Below are positions 47,342 through 57,258 of a DNA stretch of 64,000 nucleotides, in pieces (the first letter of the stretch is position 1; every line of letters begins with the position of its first letter). The stretch is from Phreatobacter sp. (lineage in GTDB: Bacteria; Pseudomonadota; Alphaproteobacteria; Rhizobiales; Phreatobacteraceae). The notes below the pieces were generated by a model. It saw only the letters and a program-made list of their open reading frames with translations, ran no database searches and was not told the origin of the DNA. The stretch spans positions 283,036 through 347,035 of the forward strand of contig NZ_JAPZTZ010000004.1 of NCBI RefSeq assembly GCF_027532945.1. The letters run 5' to 3'. Both the position numbers and the translations under genes were made by a program.

Positions 47342-47530
47342 GACGCCGTTTCCGGTCGTTGGAGCCCTGTATCCGGGCGGTCGTTTTGGCCTCGAGGGCA
47401 CCGCTCCGGTTGTAGCCATCCTTGCCCGCGAGCCATGAACGAGGCCTTGGCGGACAAGGTGAACAGGCGGGAAACGCATCGCGGAAATTCGATTAAGGTT
47501 GATGCACCTTACCGGCCGCCGGTACACGCC

Positions 47531-49513
47531 ATGGCTGTGGGACGGCCCCGAAAGTCTTTTTTCACCATGGCCCGCAAAACGCCGCCCACAGCGGAACAGA
47601 GGCCCACGGACCCCCCGGACTTAGCGTTTCCTTCACGCCGCCCTGTCATGGTCGCTGGAGTGAGAACGGCGGATGCCGCGTCCGGGGTGCGTGCGTTGCG
47701 TGAAAGCGCGTTGATCCATTCTGTGAGGTCCTATCTCGACGGCCTGGTCCATCCGGCCGCGACGGTGGACCCCGTGGTCTTCGCCCGCCACCGGGCCTTC
47801 ATCGCCACGCGCATGATCCCCGGCCTCCTCGCCCTTTCCGCCCTGCCGCTCTACCTCGCCTTCAAGGGCGTGCCCGGCCCGGTCGAGACCATCGCCTTCG
47901 GCTGGCTCGTCCTGCCCATCGCGATCGCCGCCTTCCTGTCGCGCACCGGCGCCTATGAGCAGGCGCACCTGTTCTCCGCGGCCGCGCTCACCGGCATCGT
48001 CACGCTCATCGCCATGCTGTCGGGCGGCCTGTCCTCCTTCATCGTCATCTGGTTCGCCCTGGTACCCGCCGAGGCGGTGCTCTCCGGCGCCCGCCGTGTT
48101 GTCGCCGCCGCCGGCGGCATGGTGCTCGCCGCCGTGACGCTCATCGCCGCCGCGCAATATGGTGGCGCGCTGCCCACGGTCGGCCTGCCGCCGGAGCATC
48201 TGGCCGTCGCCGCCTTCGCCTCGGTGGCCGCCGCCATCGTCTATGCCATCAGCCTCGCCCTGTCGGCCGCCATGGTCAGCCGCACCGGCGAGGAGGTCAC
48301 CACCTCCGGCGAACAGCGCTACCGGCTCCTCGCCGAGAACATGACGGACCTCGTCACCTGCCACGCGCGCAATGGCGCGGTGGTCTTCGCCTCGCCGGCC
48401 GCCGAGCGCGTCCTCGGCGTCCCCTCCTATGCCCTTCATGGCCAGAGCCTCTTCGACCGCGTCCATGTCGCCGACCGGCCGGCCTATCTCAACGCCCTGT
48501 CCATCGCCGCCTCCCGCAAGGTCGAGGCCGCCGCCGAGTTCCGCCTGCGCCGCGGCGATGCCGCCGATGGCCAGCCGATCTTCACCTGGGTCGAGATGCG
48601 CAGCCGCCCGCTGAGTGGCTCCGGCGAGAGCCAGCAGGTCGTGTCGGTGCTGCGTGACGTGTCCGAGCGCAAGCATCACGAGGCCGCGGTCGATGCCGCG
48701 CGTGAGGAGGCCGACCGCGCCAACGAGGCGCGTGGCCGCTTTCTGGCCAATGTCAGCCACGAGCTGCGCACGCCGCTGAACGCCATCAACGGCTTCTCCG
48801 AGATGCTGATGCACGAGGAGGCCATGCGGCTCGACCAGGCCCGCCGCCACGAATATGCGACGCTGATCCACGATTCCGGCGAGCACCTCCTGAACCTCGT
48901 CAATTCGATCCTCGACATGTCCAAGATCGAGAGCGGCCATTTCGAGATCACGCCGGAGCCCTTCGCCCTGGCGCCGCTGGTGCATCAGTGCCTGCAGCTC
49001 GTCGAGCTCAAGGCCGAGGCTGGCGGTGTCGCGCTTTCCGTCGACCTGCCGGAGAGCTTCGACGAGGTGGTCGGCGACAAGCGCGCCTATCGCCAGATCC
49101 TCCTCAATCTCGCGGCCAATGCCGTGAAGTTCACCAAGCCCGGCGGCTCGGTGACGGTGAGCCTGCGCCGCGATGGCGCCTTCCTGTCGCTGGCCGTGAC
49201 CGACACCGGCATTGGCATCGCCGAGGCGGACCTGCCGCGGCTCGGCAGCCCCTTCTTCCAGGCGCGCTCCAGCTATGACCGCGCCTATGACGGCACCGGC
49301 CTCGGCCTCTCCGTGGTCAAGGGCCTCGCCGAACTGCATGGCGGCCGTATCGAGATCGCCTCGCAGCTCGGCCGCGGCACCCGCGTCACCCTGCGCATGC
49401 CCATGGATTGCGAGGCCCACGCCGCCGGCGCGGTGGCGCAGCTGCCCGTCGCACGCGGCGAGGACAGGGCCACGGCCGCTCAGACGATCCAGGAGGGACG
49501 GAAAATTGCGTGA
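47531..49513 (+). CDS. Membrane PAS-domain sensor histidine kinase
   Basis: Multiple TM segments; PAS 'RYRLLAENMTDLVTCHARNGAVVFASPAAERVLGV'; H-box FLANVSHELRTPLNAINGFSEML; HATPase DTGIGIAEADLPRLGSPFFQ...GTGLGLSVVKGLAELHGG. Start ambiguous (47435-47649). Confidence 0.93.
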   Translation: MAVGRPRKSFFTMARKTPPTAEQRPTDPPDLAFPSRRPVMVAGVRTADAASGVRALRESALIHSVRSYLDGLVHPAATVDPVVFARHRAFIATRMIPGLLALSALPLYLAFKGVPGPVETIAFGWLVLPIAIAAFLSRTGAYEQAHLFSAAALTGIVTLIAMLSGGLSSFIVIWFALVPAEAVLSGARRVVAAAGGMVLAAVTLIAAAQYGGALPTVGLPPEHLAVAAFASVAAAIVYAISLALSAAMVSRTGEEVTTSGEQRYRLLAENMTDLVTCHARNGAVVFASPAAERVLGVPSYALHGQSLFDRVHVADRPAYLNALSIAASRKVEAAAEFRLRRGDAADGQPIFTWVEMRSRPLSGSGESQQVVSVLRDVSERKHHEAAVDAAREEADRANEARGRFLANVSHELRTPLNAINGFSEMLMHEEAMRLDQARRHEYATLIHDSGEHLLNLVNSILDMSKIESGHFEITPEPFALAPLVHQCLQLVELKAEAGGVALSVDLPESFDEVVGDKRAYRQILLNLAANAVKFTKPGGSVTVSLRRDGAFLSLAVTDTGIGIAEADLPRLGSPFFQARSSYDRAYDGTGLGLSVVKGLAELHGGRIEIASQLGRGTRVTLRMPMDCEAHAAGAVAQLPVARGEDRATAAQTIQEGRKIA

Positions 49514-50255
49514 CGCCACCTGGGACGACGACGATCTCGAGCCCCGCGGCCGGCAGGCAGCGCAGGACGACCGCTCGCTGCTGCAGCGCCTGACCGGGCA
49601 GGACTGGGGCGACCGCCTCGCCCTCGGCGCGCTCGCGCTCATCGGCCTCGGCATCATCGGCAATGCGCTGATGCGCCAGACCGGCCCGCATCCCGACCCG
49701 CTCTTCGCTGCCGCTGTGATCGCGCCGACGCCCGTTCCCGCCGCCCGCCCGGCCGATGTGCAGCAGACTGCCAGCATCGCCCAGCGTCCCGCCGAGGCAG
49801 CATCCGCTCCCGCCGCTGCCGCGCAGGCGGCTCCCGCCGCCCGCGGCCGGTCGGAGATCGTCGCTGAGGTGCAGCGCGAGCTGGTCCGCCGCAAGCTCTA
49901 TGACGGCGCCGTCGACGGCGTCACCGGCCCGAAGACCGAGGCCGCCATCCGCCGTTTCGAGACCGAGACGCGGCTCGCCGTTACCGGCGAGGCCTCCGAG
50001 GCGCTCCTCGCCAAGCTGAAGCGTGGCGGTCCCGCCGCGACGGTTGCCGCCCGCCCCCAGGCTCCCGCCGCTCCCGCGCCCGCGCCGCAGCGCACCGCTC
50101 AGGCGGCCCCGCCGCAGGGCCCGCAGTCCATTGCCGACCTAATCGGCCAGAATGGTCGTCCGGCGCAGGTCCCCGCGCCGCGCCCGGCGCCTGCGGCCCG
50201 TGAGCGCTCCATCGGCGATCTAATCGCTGCCGACGCCGGTCCGCGCCGGCCCTGA
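49506..50255 (+). CDS. Peptidoglycan-binding (PG_binding_1-like) domain membrane protein, probable TTG start
   Basis: EIVAEVQRELVRRKLYDGAVDGVTGPKTEAAIRRFETETRLAVTGEASEALLAKL; one TM; TTG at 49506 overlaps histidine-kinase stop. Confidence 0.75.
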   Translation: MRDATWDDDDLEPRGRQAAQDDRSLLQRLTGQDWGDRLALGALALIGLGIIGNALMRQTGPHPDPLFAAAVIAPTPVPAARPADVQQTASIAQRPAEAASAPAAAAQAAPAARGRSEIVAEVQRELVRRKLYDGAVDGVTGPKTEAAIRRFETETRLAVTGEASEALLAKLKRGGPAATVAARPQAPAAPAPAPQRTAQAAPPQGPQSIADLIGQNGRPAQVPAPRPAPAARERSIGDLIAADAGPRRP

Positions 50256-50268
50256 CGGGACGGCGGCG

Positions 50269-50619
50269 ATGCGCGTCACCTCCGGCTTCTGGGTTTCCGC
50301 CTTCATCCGCCGCGTCGGGCTGGAGAATGGCTTCGCCACGCTGCGCCGCCGCGGTGCGGAGGAGGCCGGTGCCATCGCCGTGACCGTCTCCCGCGCGAGC
50401 GACCGGCTGGTGGCGCTCTATCTCCAGGCCCCGCAATCCGCCTTCGGCGAGGACAGGCCGCAGGACCGCCTCTTCGTCCCGGCCTGGCCGGAGATTTTCG
50501 TCGAGGAAGAGAAGGTCCGCGACAAGCTGGAGCGCGAGATCCGCTTCGATCCGGACCTGTGGATCGTCGACGTGGACGACCGCGATGGGCGGAGCTTCCT
50601 CGACATCGCGCGGACCTGA
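50269..50619 (+). CDS. DUF1491 family protein
   Basis: VTSGFWVSAFIRRVGLENGFATLRRRGAEEAGAIAV...DPDLWIVDVDDRDGRSFLDI. Confidence 0.85.
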   Translation: MRVTSGFWVSAFIRRVGLENGFATLRRRGAEEAGAIAVTVSRASDRLVALYLQAPQSAFGEDRPQDRLFVPAWPEIFVEEEKVRDKLEREIRFDPDLWIVDVDDRDGRSFLDIART

Positions 50620-50642
50620 GACGTCAGGCGGGGCCACCCGCC

Positions 50643-51722
50643 TCACGCCTTCGGCAGGCGCACGCTCCCTGGCCGCGCGACCAGCGTCCTTGGCATCGAC
50701 CGCGCGGCGACGCTCGCCGCCTGCCGCGCACCGACCCGATCCGACGCATCGCTCGCCATGACCGGCTGGTGCCGCCCGACCCGCGGCGCCGTCTCGGCCA
50801 CCGCTGCCGCCTGCCACGATCGCACCAGCGCCACCGCCGCAGAGCGCGGGATGGCCTGGTAGAGCGAGGCGAGGCCGTAGATCCGGTCGACGGATGTGCC
50901 GATCGCCTCGTGGGCGAAGAGCAGCATCCGCATCGTCGCCTCGCGGCCAAGGTCGAGGGCGCGGGCGCAGACCACCAGTGGCTCGCCGCCGGGATCGCCG
51001 GCAACCGCTGCGGCGGTGTGCGCGTCGAAAAGGAAGGTGCGGGTGAGCGCCTCGGCGAGGGCGCCCTCACGCCGTGACAGGGCGGCAGTCTCGAGATCGA
51101 GGCCGGCGCTCTTCGGCCCGAGGCCGGGGGGAAGCGCCTCGCCGGCCAGCGCCAGTTCGGCCAGCATCGTCTCGCGCTGCGCCGTCGCGGCGCCGAGGAA
51201 GCGCTGGCCGAGATCGGCCGGCTTCGGCCGTCGTGGCGCGGGCGCCGGCAGGCTTCGGCCGATGCGGGCGGCGAGCGCCGTGCGGATGGCCGGATCGTCC
51301 ATGTCCTCGAGCGCCACCAGCGCGGCGAGCCCGATATCCTCGCGGCTAGCCACGGCCAGCGCCTTCTCGGCATCACCGGAGCGCACGGCGAGGAAGAGGT
51401 CGTCGTCGGAGAGGGCGCGGCAGCGGGAAAGGATCGGCCGCGCCGCGGCGCCGGTGTCGTGGGCGAGAGCCCGGGCGACGGCGGTGGGCGTCTGCGGATG
51501 ATCGGCGAGTTTCTCGGCGACGATGGCGCGGTCCGCCTCGCTCGCCCGCGGCAGCAGGTTCACCACCAGTTCGGCGAAGCGTGTCACCTCGGCGGCGGGA
51601 TGCTGCGTCTCGGCGACGAACTGGTCGACGATCACCCGGAGCAGCGTCGGCCGCACGTCCACACCATTCGACCGCGCAAGGCCGATCAGTCGCTGGACGC
51701 TGGGAAGGCGCGGTGAGGACAT
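50643..51722 (-). CDS. DUF2336 domain-containing protein
   Basis: RLIGLARSNGVDVRPTLLRVIVDQFVAETQHPAAEVTRFAELVVNLLPRASEADRAIVAEKLADHPQTPTAVARALAHD. Confidence 0.8.
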   Translation of the reverse strand: MSSPRLPSVQRLIGLARSNGVDVRPTLLRVIVDQFVAETQHPAAEVTRFAELVVNLLPRASEADRAIVAEKLADHPQTPTAVARALAHDTGAAARPILSRCRALSDDDLFLAVRSGDAEKALAVASREDIGLAALVALEDMDDPAIRTALAARIGRSLPAPAPRRPKPADLGQRFLGAATAQRETMLAELALAGEALPPGLGPKSAGLDLETAALSRREGALAEALTRTFLFDAHTAAAVAGDPGGEPLVVCARALDLGREATMRMLLFAHEAIGTSVDRIYGLASLYQAIPRSAAVALVRSWQAAAVAETAPRVGRHQPVMASDASDRVGARQAASVAARSMPRTLVARPGSVRLPKA

Positions 51723-51996
51723 GCGGCGGGGATGACCGGTCGGGCGATAGGGGCTCGATACGGACAATAGGCGTGATTTCGTGAACGCTTCGTTAGTGCA
51801 AACGCCTCGTTAACCTTTGGCGGCAGGGTCCATGAGGGCGGGATCCTCCGCCGGGGACGGCTTCGGCCCGTCGCAAGCACGCCGCCATCGACGCCCCTTT
51901 ACCCCCTGTTAACCATACCGGCCTCAAATGGCCTCGCGCGTCGGCGACAGTCGCCGGGCATGGCCGCATTGGAGGGCAGGCGCAAGGGAGGTCTTT

Positions 51997-52197
51997 ATGG
52001 GGTCCGTTCTTCGTTTCCCGCTCGAAAGACGCCGCATGCTGGGGTCGGAGCAGGAGCCGTCTTCCGCCGCCGGCGAGGTGGTGGTGCTGCCCGTCGTCCG
52101 GATCGAACGCCATGACCTGCCACCGCCGCCGGTTCTCATCGTCGATCCGCCCCTGAAGGGCGGCGACCGGCCGAAGCGCCGGCGCAGGAGCGCCTGA
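51997..52197 (+). CDS. Small hypothetical protein
   Basis: Strong RBS (AAGGGAGG) 5-6 nt before ATG; MGSVLRFPLERRRMLGSEQEPSSAAGEVVVLPVVRIERHDLPPPPVLIVDPP. Confidence 0.55.
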   Translation: MGSVLRFPLERRRMLGSEQEPSSAAGEVVVLPVVRIERHDLPPPPVLIVDPPLKGGDRPKRRRRSA

Positions 52198-52241
52198 CCC
52201 TTCCCGAGGACGGGCTGCGTTCACCCGCGGAAGGCCCCCGC

Positions 52242-53060
52242 ATGTTCCACGCCGCCGTCCGATCCGCCGTCCCCGGCCTTGCCGCCGCCGGTCTCGCCCT
52301 GGCGCTCGGCGCCTGTGCGCCGCAGGGCGACCTCGGCCGTCCCGCCCCCAATGTCCTCAACGACGAGATCATGCCCTGGGCCGGCAGCCACGCCGCCCGT
52401 TGGCGCGAGGAACCCGTCTCCGGCTATGGCTTCACCGATGCCGAGCGCGAGATGCGCCAGCTCGGCTACGGCCTGATCATGCCCACCCACGCCGCCGATC
52501 GCGCCAACCAGTTCTGGGCCGAGCTGCGCCGAACCCGCATCGGCGATCCGGTTGCTTATGATCCCGACCCGCGCGGCTATTGCCGGACGCTGGCCCGCGA
52601 GGACTATCGCTCGTCCAAGGCCCGTTTCATCCGCATGACCGATGACATGCGCGCCGACCGCCAGCGCATCCGCCCCTTCTGCGACAAGGCCCGCGAGGTG
52701 CTGGCCGCCGACCGGGTGCGCGAGGGCGCGCTCGGCTACATTCCGAGCCTCACCCCGGTCGAGGTCCGCTCCGCCCGCGACCGCATTGCCGAGAACCGCA
52801 CCATCATCGCCTGGGTGCGCCATGGCCTGCGCCAGCATTCCGAGGCCTATCGCTGCGCGCTCAACACCCAGATCGTCGCCACCCCCGAGCACGAGGCGGT
52901 GATGGCGGAGCGCGAGCTCGGCGGGCTGGAAGAGGACATCCGCGAGTTCGACCGGCTCTGTTCGGTTGTCACCAGCCGCGGCGGCATCGGCGTCGAGCAG
53001 GCACCGCCCCGCTACTACCCGCGCTCGCCGGCCCCCGACGAGGTCATCATCAGCAAGTGA
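52242..53060 (+). CDS. Putative lipoprotein of unknown function
   Basis: Lipobox-like LALALGACAPQ; 272-aa ORF with no obvious known domain. Confidence 0.65.
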   Translation: MFHAAVRSAVPGLAAAGLALALGACAPQGDLGRPAPNVLNDEIMPWAGSHAARWREEPVSGYGFTDAEREMRQLGYGLIMPTHAADRANQFWAELRRTRIGDPVAYDPDPRGYCRTLAREDYRSSKARFIRMTDDMRADRQRIRPFCDKAREVLAADRVREGALGYIPSLTPVEVRSARDRIAENRTIIAWVRHGLRQHSEAYRCALNTQIVATPEHEAVMAERELGGLEEDIREFDRLCSVVTSRGGIGVEQAPPRYYPRSPAPDEVIISK

Positions 53061-53075
53061 CGGCGCGCCGGCCGC

Positions 53076-53699
53076 TCACTCCGTCGGCGGCGCCATTTCC
53101 GGCGTGAGGATCTCGCAGAGCGCCTGGCTTGCCAGCTGGTCACGCACCAGGGGCGCGACGCTCGGCTGCACGGCGAGCGCCCGGATCAGCACGAAGCCCT
53201 CCGTCGTCGGCGAGACGAGGATCAGGTTGTCTGCCGCCGTCTCGTCCTCGTCGGTGGTGATCTCGCGGCGCTGCGCCTGCGTCACCACGAAGAGGTCGAG
53301 CACCCGCCGGGTCGCTGCCCTGTCGTTGATGGCGCCGAAGGCGAGGCCCGTGGAGGTATAGAGCGCGATGGCGGTGTAATGCGGCGTCACCGGCGCACGC
53401 ACATGCAGCGGTCCGCTGGTCAGGTCGAAGCGGCACACCGCCGTCTCGAAGGCCGGATCGGCGAGCGGCAGGACCACCGAGGCGCGGCCTGACAGCGTCG
53501 TCAGCCGGTTGACGGTCGCGACCTCCGACAGCCGGGCGCGGGCATCGTCCGGGGCGAGCCGCGGCAGGGCGAAGACCGAGACGATGTGCACGGCGACGCC
53601 GAGCAGCAGTCCGGCCAGCACCCAGGGCAGGATGCCGAGGACGCGGGCGAAGCGCTCGCGGCCGATGCCGGCGAGGCGCCGCGGCGAGAGGTCGGTCAT
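53076..53699 (-). CDS. DUF1254-like membrane-anchored protein
   Basis: N-terminal TM; VCRFDLTSGPLHVRAPVTPHYTAIALYTSTGLAFGAINDRAA. Confidence 0.75.
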   Translation of the reverse strand: MTDLSPRRLAGIGRERFARVLGILPWVLAGLLLGVAVHIVSVFALPRLAPDDARARLSEVATVNRLTTLSGRASVVLPLADPAFETAVCRFDLTSGPLHVRAPVTPHYTAIALYTSTGLAFGAINDRAATRRVLDLFVVTQAQRREITTDEDETAADNLILVSPTTEGFVLIRALAVQPSVAPLVRDQLASQALCEILTPEMAPPTE

Positions 53700-53748
53700 T
53701 CCCGCCCCCCGTTCATCATGCCCGCGACCCTCACGATGCCCGCGCCGC

Positions 53749-54321
53749 TCATGGACAGCTCACCTTGCTGAGCGAGGGCAGGGGGGTGCCGGCCGAGATC
53801 GTGGTCGCCACGGCGGTGTCGTAGAGCCGCAGCACCAGCCGCAGCTCGTCGGCCCCGCCCGAGGGCAGCCAGTTGCCGGCCCGGGCTTGCGGCGCGACGA
53901 GGATCTCCGCGGCGCCATCCGTGCCGCGCACCACCTCGTAGCTGGTGAAACCCTGGCGGAAGCCTTCGCGCACCACCGGCTGGAAATCGCCGCCGGCTGC
54001 CGTCAGCGTCCAGTAGCGGGCCGGCGGCACGGGGCCGTGGAAGCGATAGGTGCAGCGCCCATCGAGCGCCGCGCCGGCCTCGTCCTGGTCGGCGACGAGG
54101 GCAAGGCCATCGGCCAGCGCGAGGGGGAGCGTGCCGAGCCGGGCTGCCACCGCACGGGCATAGGGGTCGGCCTCGGCCGTGCCGGCCTTCGGCGTCACCA
54201 GCCACGGGCCGATGCGGAACGTGCCCACCCCCATCGAGCGGCCGACGGAGAGCGCGGTCAGGCCGAGGCCCGTCGCGGCCCCGATGGCGAGGGTCAGGAG
54301 GAGGCCGGGCAAGGCGCGCAT
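53749..54321 (-). CDS. DUF1214-like protein
   Basis: TFRIGPWLVTPKAGTAEADPYARAVAARLGTLPLALADGL...CTYRFHGPVPPARYWTLTA. Confidence 0.8.
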   Translation of the reverse strand: MRALPGLLLTLAIGAATGLGLTALSVGRSMGVGTFRIGPWLVTPKAGTAEADPYARAVAARLGTLPLALADGLALVADQDEAGAALDGRCTYRFHGPVPPARYWTLTAAGGDFQPVVREGFRQGFTSYEVVRGTDGAAEILVAPQARAGNWLPSGGADELRLVLRLYDTAVATTISAGTPLPSLSKVSCP

Positions 54322-54349
54322 CAGCGGGTCGTCTCTGTCGCGGTGCCGG

Positions 54350-56524
54350 TCATCGCGTGACGGAGCCGGAAGGCGCCGCCGACAGCGGGCCCGGCCGGCC
54401 CTCCGCTGCATCGCGCAGCATCAGGTCGATGCGGCCGAGCACCTCCATCGACCGGCGCGACAGCGATTGCGGGCGGTCGGCGATGCCGGCCTGCGGCAAG
54501 GGTGCGGCCGAGGGCGCGCCGGCCGGAGCCTGCGGGGCGGTGGTCAGGCCGAAGATCGGCCGGCGGTCGAGGCCCTGATGGGCGGTGTTCATGATCTGCG
54601 AGAAGGTCATGGCCGGCAGCGAGCCGCCGGTCATCCGGTTGGTCTCGGAATAGTCGTCGTTGCCGTACCAGATGCCGGTGACGAAATGGCTGGAATAGCC
54701 GACGAACAGCGCGTCCCGGTAGGAATTGGTCGTGCCGGTCTTGCCGCCGACCTGCACGCCCTGCACCTGCGCCCGCCGCCCCGTGCCGGATTCCACCACG
54801 CCGACCAGCATGCCGTTCATGTCGGTGGCGACCTGCGGCGAGAACACCCGTTTGCGCGCCGGCAGGTCGCGGTCGGCGCGCCAGACGACTTCGCCGGCGG
54901 AATTGCGGATCTCCACCGCAGCGTGCGGCTGGAGGGCAAGGCCGCCGGAGGCGAAGCTGCCATAGGCGGTGGTGAGCTCGACCAGAGTCACCTCGGCCGC
55001 GCCGATCGGCATCGGCGCCGTGTCGGTGATCGGCCGCGTCACCCCCATCTCGCGGGCGGTGGCGATGATCTTCTGCCGGCCGATGCGGCTGTCGCCGCGG
55101 CCCATCTGCTGGGTCAGGATCACCGGGATCGAGTTGATGGACCGCACCATGGCTGCGGTCACGGTGGTCGAGCCGGAAAAGCTGCGGCCATAGTTCTGCG
55201 GGCACCAGTTGCCGAGACAGATCGGCCTGTCCACCACGATGGAGCGGCCGTTGATGAGGCCCTCGCGCATGGCCGCGCCATAGACGATCGGCTTGAAGGA
55301 CGAGCCGGGCTGCCGCATCGCCTCGGTGGCGCGGTTGAACTGGCTCGCGCCATAGTCCCGGCCACCGACGATGGCCCGGACCGTGCCGTCGACCTCCATC
55401 ACCACCGCCGCCGCCTGGCTGGCGCCATAGTCGCCGCCATACTGGCGCAGCACCTGATCGACCGAGGTCTCGGCCTGCTTCTGGATTGTGAGGTCGAGCC
55501 CGGTGCGAACCGTCAGCACCCGGTCGATCAGCGAAGGCGTCGCGGCGACGAGGCGTTTCACGTCCTCGAAGGCGTAGTCGAGATAGTAGTTGGGGACGGC
55601 GTCGTCCTTGCGGTCGACGGGGGTGGCCGGGTTGCGCCGTGCCCCGAAGACCTGACCATCGGTCATGAAGCCGGCCTCGACCAGATTGTCGAGCACCGTG
55701 TTGGCCCGGGCGCGCGCCGCCGGCAGGTTGACGTGGGGGGCAAAGCGCGTCGGCGCCTTGAACAGGCCGGCAAGCATGGCCGCCTCCGCCAGCGTCACGT
55801 CCCGCACCGACTTGCCGAAATAATATTCCGAGGCGGCCTCTGCCCCGAAGGCGCCGCCGCCCATATAGGCGCGGTCGAGATAGGTCTTGAGGATCTCGTT
55901 CTTCGTCGCCCGCGATTCCAGCCAGAGGGCGAGGAAGGCCTCCTTGATCTTGCGCTCGATGGAGCGTTCGTTCGACAGGAACAGGTTCTTGGCGAGCTGC
56001 TGGGTCAGCGTCGAGCCGCCCTGGACGACGCCGCCGGCCCGCGCATTGGTGGCGATGGCGCGGAACGTACCGATGATGTCGATACCGTAATGCTCGAAGA
56101 ACCGTCGGTCCTCCGTGGCGAGCACCGCCTTGATGAGGTGGTCGGGGAATTCCTCCAGCGGCACCGAATCGTTGAGGCGAATGCCGCGCCGCCCCACCTC
56201 GTTGCCATAGCGGTCCTGGAAGACCACCGAGAGCTCGGAGGGCTTGCGCCAGTCCTCGTTGGTGTCGCGGAAGGCGGGGATGGCGAGCATCAGCAGGACG
56301 AGCAGGCCGCCGGTGCCCAAGGTCATGCCCTCGGAGGCGATCTCGGCGAAGACGCGTTTCCAGCCATAGACCTGCACGCGATCGGCGAGGTCGGCGAGCC
56401 TTTCCCAGGCGCGACCGATCGCTCCGGCGAGCCGGTAGGCGCCGTCGTTCAGCCGTGCATCGAGGTCGAGGAAGAAGCGCCTGAGGGCGCTTCCCCACCC
56501 GCCGCCGGGAGTGAGGTCGGTCAA
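54350..56524 (-). CDS. Penicillin-binding protein 1A family (transglycosylase/transpeptidase)
   Basis: AVLATEDRRFFEHYGIDIIGTFRAI...GGSTLTQQLAKNLFLSNERSIERKIKEA; RQPGSSFKPIVYGAAM; GKTGTTNSYRDALFVGYS. TTG start with AGAAAGG RBS preferred over ATG at 56614. Confidence 0.94.
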   Translation of the reverse strand: MTDLTPGGGWGSALRRFFLDLDARLNDGAYRLAGAIGRAWERLADLADRVQVYGWKRVFAEIASEGMTLGTGGLLVLLMLAIPAFRDTNEDWRKPSELSVVFQDRYGNEVGRRGIRLNDSVPLEEFPDHLIKAVLATEDRRFFEHYGIDIIGTFRAIATNARAGGVVQGGSTLTQQLAKNLFLSNERSIERKIKEAFLALWLESRATKNEILKTYLDRAYMGGGAFGAEAASEYYFGKSVRDVTLAEAAMLAGLFKAPTRFAPHVNLPAARARANTVLDNLVEAGFMTDGQVFGARRNPATPVDRKDDAVPNYYLDYAFEDVKRLVAATPSLIDRVLTVRTGLDLTIQKQAETSVDQVLRQYGGDYGASQAAAVVMEVDGTVRAIVGGRDYGASQFNRATEAMRQPGSSFKPIVYGAAMREGLINGRSIVVDRPICLGNWCPQNYGRSFSGSTTVTAAMVRSINSIPVILTQQMGRGDSRIGRQKIIATAREMGVTRPITDTAPMPIGAAEVTLVELTTAYGSFASGGLALQPHAAVEIRNSAGEVVWRADRDLPARKRVFSPQVATDMNGMLVGVVESGTGRRAQVQGVQVGGKTGTTNSYRDALFVGYSSHFVTGIWYGNDDYSETNRMTGGSLPAMTFSQIMNTAHQGLDRRPIFGLTTAPQAPAGAPSAAPLPQAGIADRPQSLSRRSMEVLGRIDLMLRDAAEGRPGPLSAAPSGSVTR

Positions 56525-56672
56525 GCCGGAACGCCTTTCTGGGCAGGCCCTTGACGATATGCTTACCATATCGGAGATCGGCGGGGTGAGCCAACGGCCT
56601 CGCGCCGTCTCCACCGTTCTCTGACAAGAGGGTTACCGGCCGGGCGTCGGGAACGCCCGCGGGAGGGCCGCC

Positions 56673-57161
56673 ATGGCCGACGACACAGCGGGCGAGGGGC
56701 CGCGCACCACGCCGTTCTGGCGGGACAAGCCGCTGGAGGCCATGACCGATTCCGAATGGGAGAGCCTGTGCGACGGCTGCGCCCGCTGCTGCCTCAACAA
56801 GCTCGAGGACGAGGAGACCGGCGCAATTCATTTCACCTCGGTCGCCTGCACGCTCCTCGATGGCGCGTCCTGCCGCTGCAGCGACTATGCCAACCGCCAG
56901 GAGCGCGTGCCGGACTGCGTCCGCCTGACGCCCGAGGAGGCGCGGACCCTGCCCTGGCTGCCGCCGACCTGCGCCTATCGCCTCGTCGCCGAGGGGCGCG
57001 ACCTCTACTGGTGGCATCCCCTCGTCTCCGGTGACCCCGAGACGGTTCATGCGGCGGGGATATCGGTGCGCGGCCGAATCACCGCCTGGGAACACGAGCT
57101 CACCGAGCTGCAGGAGCTGGAGCATCATCTGGCGGATTGGCCGGGGCGCGAGCCCGGCTAG
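56673..57161 (+). CDS. YcgN family cysteine cluster protein (UPF0260)
   Basis: [60 protein letters not shown]. Confidence 0.95.
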   Translation: MADDTAGEGPRTTPFWRDKPLEAMTDSEWESLCDGCARCCLNKLEDEETGAIHFTSVACTLLDGASCRCSDYANRQERVPDCVRLTPEEARTLPWLPPTCAYRLVAEGRDLYWWHPLVSGDPETVHAAGISVRGRITAWEHELTELQELEHHLADWPGREPG

Positions 57162-57258
57162 GCCGACCTCGGCGAGGCCATCTCTCCTTCCGCCGAGTGG
57201 CAGGGACGGGCAACGGACTTATGGTGGTGCTCCGTTCCGCTTGAGGGGGGAATGCACC

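Noticed and set aside
47633-49894. 753-aa minus-strand ORF over the histidine kinase
   Set aside because: Antisense shadow of H-box/HATPase coding sequence.
54179-56554. 791-aa plus-strand ORF (and 935-aa minus ORF in another frame) over the PBP1A gene
   Set aside because: The PBP1A frame carries all catalytic motifs; the alternatives are out-of-frame or antisense translations with biased composition.
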